Notes under the pieces: model-generated | Database searches by the model: none | The model's input: the letters and a program-made list of their open reading frames with translations, nothing else | What the model was told of the DNA's origin: nothing | Part shown: positions 55,804-64,000 of the stretch, in pieces | How positions within the stretch are numbered: position 1 is the first letter of the stretch | Layout: the number at the start of each line of letters is the position of its first letter | Source of the DNA: Syngnathus acus | Taxonomy: Eukaryota > Chordata > Actinopteri > Syngnathiformes > Syngnathidae | NCBI RefSeq assembly: GCF_901709675.1 | Contig: NC_051088.1 | Coordinates: forward strand, 8,265,193-8,329,192 | DNA length: 64,000 nucleotides | Reading direction: 5' to 3' | Position numbers and translations under genes: made by a program

Positions 55804-58540
55804 CAAAAAACTCCTAGATGTGGTTTATTGTCAAAATAAACAGAAATCAAAAAGAAAAGCACAAAGTGTGTTTAAAATGTGTTTAAAACCTTAGGAACGT
55901 TTACTAGCACAATGCTAACACAGTGCAAAACACCCTAGATGTGCTAACAGATAGAATGCGATTTGGATGGAGATGTACGTAGATTGAGAATTTGCCGTTG
56001 CAGTCTGCTTGCATTGGTACACTAAATCCAGCAAATTTGAGCTGCAATGGAAAATGCCCTACTTATTGTAGTATAATAGTTGTAATGCACTGCCGAAAAG
56101 ATCGACAAATACTTGTCCGTGGCAGAGTTTACACTGTGCTGAACACCGTTGCAGCCTTGGGTATTCCTTCCACGCTGTTGTAAAAGCTGAGATTTTTTTT
56201 TTTTTTCATTTTTACTTCTCACAGAGGTGAAGGTTAAGCAAAGTTTTCCCCTCATGTCAAACTGCAGAAAGAGTGATGGAAAAGTCTGCAATGAGTTGAA
56301 ACGATGGCTGAAGATGTGAAAGTTGAGGCGTTGACATTGTAAAGGTTCGGGGAACCCCTCTAGGATGAGTCACAACTCAGGACGTGAAGTGGGTGTGCGC
56401 GAGTGGGCATGGGGGCTCCCTTTTCAGACTGCTTTCAACACGGCTCTCCTGACAGGGCCGCCTCCTCAACTAAAGTTTCCGTGACGATACTTTGACATTT
56501 GGGTAAAGGTTGGTTTGATAGAAGCTGAAAGCTTCTCATCTTTAAGTCTTCCTCTTCCTAGAAATGACTGCTTCAAAACACACACACCATAAATGTCAGC
56601 AAGTTGCGATTTATGTCAGTGCTACTGTTCGGTGCGCTCATAAATGGGGCAAGTGACATTATTGTTTATTTCCAAATATATCTGCTTTCATTCTTAAAGC
56701 CGCATGCGCTCTGATTTGTGTCTCTTTCTGATCTCTTCCCACCTTTGGCTCGACACGTCACAGCCTACGAGTTCCGAAAGGAGACTTGTCCGTCTTCTTC
56801 TTTGCTGTGGTTAGCAAGCATGTGTTTTTGTTAATGTCTGCAGCGGTTATGCCTGCCCGGTTCTGGCTGCGGGCCTTCTACCAGATCTGGCCGCTCTGTG
56901 GTCTCTGGCCCTCCCGAGCAACTCGTCCGCCTGCGGTGCGGCGTGCCTCCTTCCTGTGTGTGTGTGTGTGTGTGTCTGTGTGTCTGTGTGTGCGTGAGTC
57001 TGTGTGTGCGTGAGTGTGTGTCAGAGGCCGTTTGGCCTGATTTATGGGCCCCGGACACACAGCACTTTGGACCCCACCTCTGCTGCTCCAATGGCTATTC
57101 CATGTGTCAGTGGGGAATCCACCTGGGTGGTTCTCCACTGATGGGGGTCAGATGTGGAGCTGCTTACGAGCTCCAGGAGCTCAGGGCAACGTGCCTGCAC
57201 AAGAAGGTGCTTTCACCAAATGTGCTTCCCAGGTTCAGGCAGCATGCTTCCAGCAGCACAAGTACACATCTGAGCATCCGTTTCTTCTGAACTATTCTCC
57301 AGTTCCACCTGCTTTTGACCTGAGACATACGACTGGCTGAGGAACACAGATGAAACGGAATGTTTTTAGTTGGCCGTTTTAGCCTGATCATGCAATTCAA
57401 TTATGGACTCGATGATTCAAAAAGCATGTGTCCCGCACTTGCGTTTCATCTGAGCTCGATAACACTTTTGCACTCAGTACAATGACAACTATGTGAGTAA
57501 TACTTGCTGAAATTAGTATGAAGCAAGGGTGTCACCACCACACCACCACAGTTAGGTAGGTACCTTATTTTTTGAATTCATTTAATGCCCGCCATTCTTT
57601 ATCATCCCACATGAAAAGACGTAAAAGACATAAAAATATGTACCTGGGATTGAATGTCTGGATTCTTAAAAGACATAAAAAATCTATCCCAGGGAATGAA
57701 TCAGTTTTAAGGTCACGGTTCTGTTCACGTTCAGCACAGTAAGGGAACAAAAGGCATAAAGAATGATTTAAAATGAACCAGCCATGATGTTCGCGAGCAA
57801 GAGGCTGAGCTGCACAGTGTTTGTTTACATACATAATTGTAGCTGTAATGTAAGTCAGCTCTTGTCCCATACCTAATATGGTCTGTGGAAGAACACTAAT
57901 AACTGATAATCAATTATATACGCATATCATAATCATTTAGACAAATAACTTGTTTTGCTGTCATCTTGAGGCTGTTCTGTGCCAAGTACCTGATGAAGTT
58001 ACTATTGTAACATCATGTAATGAGTTTGTGGGCTTGGTCCCTAAAAACTGTGGTTGGATACTGGTTAGAATTGTTGTGAATTGGCATCTACATACAAGTA
58101 GCTTTTCTTTATATACCTGCATAAAGACAGTTGGACACATGATCCATGTCTTGGATGAGCAAAGTCCACTCAGTCTTATTATTAGAAAATAATTGCATTT
58201 AAAATGGAGCAAATCAGACTGAAATCTTATATTTGGGGGGATGCTGTTGTTGCAAAAAAAAGGAAGGTATAGTATCCAATTGCAGTTTTCAGATGTATGA
58301 GTATGCATCGTGTCATGAAGGTGATTTACATCCATATGCAAGTGTAAATCAAACTTGTCCCATGCTCACGACTAAAACGTGGTCCTTTATTTGAGTCTAA
58401 ATGGCGTCGTCTGTCGCGGGCCCCCTCTTTGCTGCTGGCTGCTGCCAAGCCTCCGCGGTTTAAATGGGCCAAGTTGAGACGCGGCGGTGAGTGCAAATCT
58501 TGTTTGGTCTGCGTCTGTGAACTTCAGCCTGACTCCACTC
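55804..58540. other. Intergenic DNA upstream of samd11
   Basis: No coding exon recognised. Contains a (TG)n-rich tract at 56955-57020. Reading frames across 56786-57340 run through that tract and show no family similarity. Confidence 0.6.
56955..57020. repeat. (TG)n microsatellite, interrupted
   Basis: TG tract with CT and CG interruptions. Confidence 0.93.
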
Positions 58541-58659
58541 AAACACGCGCGCGCGCACACACACGCACACACACACGTACGCACACACAAACACACGAGC
58601 ACGCACACACGCACGCACACATTCGTACGCACGCACATACGCGCGTACGCAAACACACG
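58541..58659. repeat. (AC)n / (CG)n tract upstream of samd11
   Basis: Alternating purine-pyrimidine tract of about 119 bases, mixing ACAC with GCGCGC and ACGT words. It lies 540 bases upstream of the samd11 start codon. Confidence 0.93.
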
Positions 58660-58829
58660 ATGGCGTGAAAAAAACAACCCCCTAAACTTTAAGTTCCTAA
58701 ATATATATCGAGAGAATTGGTTTAATGTACAGATACACGCTTTAGTGTGCAAAAACGAAACACGAGTGACACCGCAGAAATAATTTCCAGCCTAAGCCAA
58801 GGCAATAAATCATTACAAAAAAAAAAGAG

Positions 58830-59198
58830 GCGGGGGTAGGGGGGCTGCGTGCGTTAATGATCCCCGTATGCAGCATCATGTCCGCGCCCGGCGCGCGCAG
58901 CATGTCAGGTATTAGCAGAGAGTGTGTGTGGGTGCATGTGGGAGGTTGGAAGCTGTAGGAAGCTGTGGGGCTGGCGGAGAGCGCTGCCGCCGCTGCGAGC
59001 GTCACACTGCTGAATGGGAATCTATCCGGCAACTCCAGCAGACCGCTGTCTCATACGCGCGCCCTGCGTAAAACCAAGCGGCGCGTCTCCAAGTGCGGCT
59101 CGGGCCGACCCACAGGCGGCGAGCGCGCTCAGTAGCTCGGATCGGACGTCCACTTTTCCCGCACTTGTTCCCGACTTGCAGCGGCGCACAACAGCAGC
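58830..59198 (+). promoter_or_regulatory. samd11: CpG-rich 5' region of samd11
   Basis: CpG-dense DNA (CGCGCCCGGCGCGCGCAGC, ATACGCGCGCCCTGCG, GGCGGCGAGCGCGCTC) leading into the start codon. No TATA box in a convincing place, so a CpG-island promoter is likely. The sequence ttcccgacttgcag at 59167-59180 could be a splice acceptor 18 bases before the ATG. In that case the first exon would lie further upstream, as in mammals. Confidence 0.5.
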
Positions 59199-59652
59199 AT
59201 GCCTGCCATCAAGAAGGAGCGCCTGGACGGCGACGACATGGCTCTGGCCGCCTTTAACCAGTCCGAATACTTGGCCCCTTTAAATGCCGCCGCGATCCCC
59301 GTGGTGACCCCGCACCCGCCGCCTTACGAGCACATTTTGGCCCACCACCGCGCGTATTTGGGGCTCCACGACTCGACGCTGCATCACCAGCACCTCCAGC
59401 ACGCCACGGACGACTTGATGCTGGAGAGGTTCTCCTCCATCCCGGACTTCCAGCCCTTCTTTGACAACGGCGAGCCGTGCATCGAGGTGGAGTGCGGGGA
59501 AAACAAGGCTTTGCTTTACATTAACAAACTATGTCAAGGCAGCAAAGGACCCTCCATTAAATATAGGGGCGAGTGGCTTACTCCCAACGAGTTCCAGTTT
59601 GTCAGTGGCCGGGAGACAGCCAAAGACTGGAAGCGGAGTATTCGACACAAAG
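59199..59652 (+). CDS. samd11: samd11, first coding exon (long N-terminal form)
   Basis: Encodes 151 residues plus one base of Gly. SAMD11 is a nuclear SAM-domain transcription regulator expressed in photoreceptors. The start MPAIKKERLDGDD matches the long human isoform (MPAVKKE...), and A at -3 gives a fair initiation context. After a low-complexity Ala/His-rich part come LERFSSIPDFQPFFDNGEP, IEVECGENKALLY, KLCQGSKGPSIKYRGEW, LTPNEFQFVSGRETAKDW and KRSIRHKG. KDWK (residues 142-145) is the signature of SAND-type DNA-binding domains, so this region is SAND-like. IKKE fits a sumoylation consensus. The donor is gtaagc. The + strand frame stays open beyond the donor to 59714, which is intron. Confidence 0.93.
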
Positions 59653-60839
59653 GTAAGCCGCGGCATCATCGCACGGGAGCGGATACATTAAGAGGCTCAC
59701 TTTTGTTTCGCTGAGTGGAGTTCTTACATGCAGTTAAGGTAAAGTTCTTCCACTTTACAAGAGCAAGAGTCAACATCAGTGCTCTTTATCGGGGCTGAAG
59801 TGGGAAAACAGCACGACTACATTAGCCGACTTTCTTCCTCTTGTAAATATTGTGGTAGTGTCATTCAAGCAGTTTCATTATTTTCTACTTTTTATTATGT
59901 TCAGTCTAGAGCTGCTTGCGTTCATCCACGTTTTAGGCAGGGATTCCCAAACCGTGGTGCGCTCACCTTTAGGGGTGCCGGTCCGCTTCAATAATTGTTT
60001 TGCCCCCACTCCCACAAATTAAGAGCGCTGACGTGAGTACTTCCTCATGGTAACATTTGCATAACTGTCAATGAAACAACTTTAGTGGCTATGAAAGGCT
60101 TTGTTTTTGATTTTTTTTTTTTTTTTTTAAAGGGTTTACCCAACGCTGCCTGGATACTGAAGTGGATGTGTGGCTTAAAATATTTGGAATACTTTTATGG
60201 GAACACCATCAACCAAGGGAGATTTGAAAATGTACTATTTCTATGAACAGAATTTATCTAAAGTGTGCATATTTAGCTGTGCACAAAATCTGCAGTGTTA
60301 CACTCCAATCTCAGAAATAGGTTACGCCTTTTTGAAATTGTTGGATACTGTCATCATGAATAGATTTGTTGTGTAATGGCTGTCTACAAGTTTGATTTTT
60401 AAATACATACGGTAGTGCAGGGATACCCAATCAGGGGGTGTGGTCTCATGATTATTTTACTCATAAAAGTGCTAATATGAACATTCCAGCTGTTGAATAA
60501 ACTTTTTATTTCAATAATTTCCATGAATCTTTATTTTTTTCATTTTTTGGGGAGTGGGTACCCAAACTTGTTTAAAAAGTTGAGTTGACTCAAAATGTTT
60601 TGAACAGACTTTTTTCAGATGTGAGGTTGAAAAGTGATGATATTTCTACCCCACACCCAGGCGCGCATGCACAAGGAAAAAAAAAGAAATCTTTCTTATG
60701 AATAGCATGACATGTCTTTATTGGCGATCGAAAAGAATATTAAAAGTAGGGTTGTTAACTTATCATGTATGACTACTGTGGTGTGTTCAGGTACGTACTT
60801 TTCTACTCACTCGGAGCATCTCATTTGTTTGTGTTGCAG
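59653..60839. other. samd11 intron 1 of coding part
   Basis: AT-rich, with a poly-T run at about 60111-60128. CAGGGATTCCCAAACCGTGG (59938) and CAGGGATACCCAATCAGGG (60418) look like hAT-type MITE ends about 480 bases apart in direct orientation, both decayed. Acceptor gtgttgcag at 60831-60839. Confidence 0.7.
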
Positions 60840-60931
60840 GGAAAAGTCTCAAGACACTCATGTCTAAAGGAATCTTACAGGTGCATCCTCCAATCTGTGA
60901 TTGTCCAGGTTGTCGAATCTCCTCTCCCGTG
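60840..60931 (+). CDS. samd11: samd11, second coding exon in window
   Basis: Two bases complete Gly, then KSLKTLMSKGILQVHPP and ICDCPGCRISSPV, essentially identical to human SAMD11. Cys 171, 173 and 176 form a CxCxxC cluster closing the SAND-like region. Met 159 corresponds to the start of the shorter human 681-residue protein. 92 bases = 2 + 30 codons; donor gtaagg. Confidence 0.95.
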
Positions 60932-63900
60932 GTAAGGATATTTCATCTCCTGTCAACGTTTTTGTTTTCGTTTGTCTCTGTTTGGGGCTGACAAAGATCA
61001 GCTAGATTGGGTGTAGAGAATTCAGCCCAAAAATGTCCTTTCTGTCAACCAATCGTTGGCCAGCCGCGTGTCTCGTTCCACCCACAAAAAGGTGCCAAAA
61101 AGTATGACGACATAGCTTGGAATTGTGAAAGAAATCAGAGTGTTACTAATAAACACGACTAAATACCACGGACGATCTAGTTTGTGTCAGAAAGCAGCAA
61201 CAGATATTTCATAGTCGTGTTTGTGTTGTCGCACAGATGCATGATGGGTAAGCGTGCTTGGGGAGCGCTGCCTTTGTTTATAACCTTTCCGCTGAAGACC
61301 CTACAGGCACACTGTGACAGATTTGACAGTAATTTTCTCTCAGCGTGAATACCGAATGCACTTCCAGCCAGTCAGACGCCGAGCATCAAACGGCCATTTA
61401 TCCAGAGACAATGAGCTGTCGGGCTTTGTGCGTGCGGGCGCGTTTGGCGTTTGCTGTCGGTCACTCTCCAGTCACCTGGCGGACAAGCTGTCCGGCCCCC
61501 GGGCCTTGACTGGGGGCCCTCGCGCGCCAAACCCGGAGGCCCCGCAGATGTGTCCCGATTAAGGCATCGGCTTTCTGTGCGTGTGTCGGCTTTGCGCAAG
61601 ATCACAGGCACGCACGGCAGATCTGTTCACACAGGTGCGCTGAGTCGTGGGTCTGCATGTGTGTGTTTTCATCAGCACGGCGTGCCCCCGAGCCCTAATC
61701 TTGAGGGAAGGGTGTAAGAAGCTTAGCGAGCGACTGAGTGTGGCTACCGCTGATTATTGTGTGTCAGACACGCAAGGCGAGGGCGCGTTAGATAAGACGG
61801 AGGGGTTTAAGTGATACAGGTAAACTGGCGACATTTTCGCAAGAGCTCTACCCAAAAGCAGAGTTCGGCCCCAGCCAGTTACCTGAAGGAGGGAAGGGAC
61901 GAGAAAACAGATGCTGTCTGATTTCTTTTTTTCCGGGAATTTGATCATTTCAGCATGTTTGCATGTGTTTACGCTCAAGCGCAGGGTTATCGTTGATTGA
62001 CTTTTTGGCTTGTCTGGGCACGTATTCTTCAACCTCAATTTGCAGACGTGATGGAGTGAAACGTTGCTATTGACGTAAGCGGGGATACGAAGGCCCGAAG
62101 CTTGTTGTTGTTATGGTCCTCGTTTCCTCGTCTGGCGGCGAAGCCTGAAGTTTAACCCGGCGTGTGAATACCGCCATGACGCCTCAGGACACCCACGTGC
62201 ACAGCGTGCATGCACGCACACAGACACACACACATACACACACTCACACAGACACACACACACGCACACTCACTCACGCACACACACACACGCACACACA
62301 CAAGAACACACACACAGACACACACACGCACACACTCACACAGACTCCCACTTGCACGCACACGCAGGCTAAGAATGTCAGCAGTTTCACGCGAGGGCGG
62401 CGAGGGTGAGACGGCGGAGGGAAGGCAGTGGGGCTTGTATGGCCTCTACGGCGTCACTCCCCCTCCCCTCTGACTCCCCTCAGGGCATGGCAGCCAGCAC
62501 TGCCCGACGCCCCCTCCGCCACACACATCCCTCTCTCCCTCCCTTTCACACACTATACGCCTGCCTACTGACACAAATTACCTCATGTAGACATTTATTT
62601 TGAAAGTTTGACAGCTGAACTTTAAGTGATCTCACTTCGCTATAGGCAGCGTTCGTAAAAAAAAAAGAAAGAAAAAAGGTGCAGCTGGTGGGAAGACGTT
62701 CCACCTGCCTGCTCAGGCCTCGTGCAAGTATAATTGCAGCGTCAGCGGGGACTGGAGCTCTTTGTCATGTTGGCACACAAACGCTTGACAGTTAGTGATG
62801 AAATTATATGTGTAACGTCATGTGTTCCCACTTGAGTGATTGATAGGCTGTTGATTGCCAAGCTTTTCCCTCCTCCTTAGCCTTATATGTGATCATCAGG
62901 TGTTGAACGGTCTTTAATGGATGTATTAAATGCTGCCTCGTCTGCAAAACTGGGTCCATAAAAGACAGAAACTTTCCGGCGGAACTTTAAAACTATGGCC
63001 CTCGCTCTAAATGTGGTGTTTGTTCACTTTTATGTGTGCACGTCTGTGTGTGTGCGTGTGTGTGCGGGTGAGCCCAGGGTGGCCGGCTGATTAGCAAGCT
63101 GTGTGTGCATGCGTGTGTTTGCGTCTCCTCCCGGGAGAGCTCGGCTTCCTCTACTCTGTTATTTCAGCGGAACTGGCGGAGGATGGGAGGAAATTACAGT
63201 CGCCTCCTCTGGCTCATAAAGGCCCCCCACCTCCAATCATGCCCCCACCCCCCATCCCTCCACGCTGTTGCAAAACGGAATTAAACCCGCACGTTCACAA
63301 ACATGGGTGGAAATGGCCACAAACACTGTTGTGCTCCAAAATAAAAGCTAATTTGTGAGGTGGAGTCTTCATTGGGTCACTGGGCTTGTGTTTGCGTGTG
63401 TGTTGCTGAAGCTATGTTGCTATGGTAACACCCGAATAGGCTATTGGCTGAGAAGTGTGCAGAATTGTGGTCACATGGAGTGTGTTTGTGCACTTTCAGA
63501 CTAAGTGAGACTCCAAGGATGTGCTCCTTTAAGCACACTAATGGAGATCAATAATAACGGCGACATGTGCCAGACATGTTGCCGACACTTGTCCGTACAT
63601 CCTCCGGTTGTTTTTCCCCTCCGAAATTCATTCAAGTTGAGTTAGGTAATGATTGGCTTTAATTGGTGTCCAATTTCTCAAACACGCTATTTGGACTGAA
63701 AGCCAAATCTATGTTTGTGTTTAAAAACTGAACGTGCTATTGCGTGGCTCATTTTGAGTGTGAAACAATGTAAATCAGTCAAAGCACCCTTCTATTAGTT
63801 TGGTACTTTTTCGCAATAAAAGCCAAGAGCGATTGTTGTGAAAGCTTCTTCCCAACATCTGTGGGTGCACGCTTTTGCAACATGTGACTTCCGCTAGTTT

Positions 63901-64000
63901 GTTGTCTTGCTGTGGGCCCTTGCACAGACTCCCGAAACATCTTCTGCCATACATTAGCAACAAGCTCCAACAAGAAGGCTTGAAAAGCAGTTAAATTGGC
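60932..64000. other. samd11 intron 2 (open at window end)
   Basis: The next expected segment (NRGRLADKR...) is not found in the remaining 3.07 kb, so the intron runs off the window. It contains an (AC)n tract (62206-62364) and TG-rich DNA (63035-63125). GC-rich blocks at 61430-61560 and 62400-62530 have open frames but no family similarity. Confidence 0.75.
62206..62364. repeat. (AC)n microsatellite, interrupted
   Basis: About 159 bases of ACAC with CTC and CGC interruptions in samd11 intron 2. Confidence 0.95.

Noticed and set aside
61484-61560. Possible third samd11 exon (contains LADK in one frame)
   Set aside because: The expected NRGRLADKR context, acceptor and phase are absent, and the following residues do not match SAMD11.

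Overview
The window is vertebrate nuclear DNA, most likely from a percomorph teleost fish. Coding sequence is split into short exons with GT-AG introns. The non-coding DNA is rich in (AC)n, (CT)n and (CATC)n runs, tRNA-derived SINE copies of the type common in percomorph genomes, hAT-like MITEs, mariner/Tc1 debris, a Harbinger remnant and a solo LTR. Nothing bacterial or viral organises the region. The species itself cannot be named from this sequence.

Left third (1-24.8 kb, + strand): the 3' part of rere (atrophin-2), a nuclear co-regulator. Sixteen coding exons can be placed base by base. They encode 1277 complete codons plus one split first codon: the ELM2 domain, the SANT domain, the GATA-type zinc finger, a very large proline-rich exon, the Arg-Glu repeats and the conserved C-terminus ending in LKKESDKQL and a stop. 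The 5' exons (including the BAH domain) lie upstream of the window. A roughly 1.5 kb 3' UTR follows, ending near a canonical AATAAA.

Middle (24.8-58.5 kb): a gene desert between two transcription-regulator genes. I see no convincing protein-coding exon. It holds a 3.0 kb near-palindromic element (29,853-32,861) with 235-bp tandem units in one arm only, a second copy of the MITE seen in rere (34,225-34,552, perfect 8-bp target duplication), SINE fragments, long simple repeats, a mariner-Tc1-SINE stack (48.6-49.15 kb), a solo LTR with a 5-bp target duplication (54,623-54,947), a Harbinger Myb-like gene remnant (about 55.1 kb), and several homeodomain-site-rich or CpG-rich stretches that may be enhancers.

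Right end (58.5-64 kb, + strand): the first two recognisable coding exons of samd11, encoding 182 residues of the long N-terminal form with a SAND-like KDWK motif. The rest of samd11 lies beyond the window. Both genes encode nuclear chromatin or transcription regulators transcribed in the same direction, so the 34 kb between them is the natural place for samd11 (and perhaps rere) regulatory DNA.

I found no unknown multi-gene system. The most unusual object is the young, asymmetric palindromic element at 29.85-32.86 kb.
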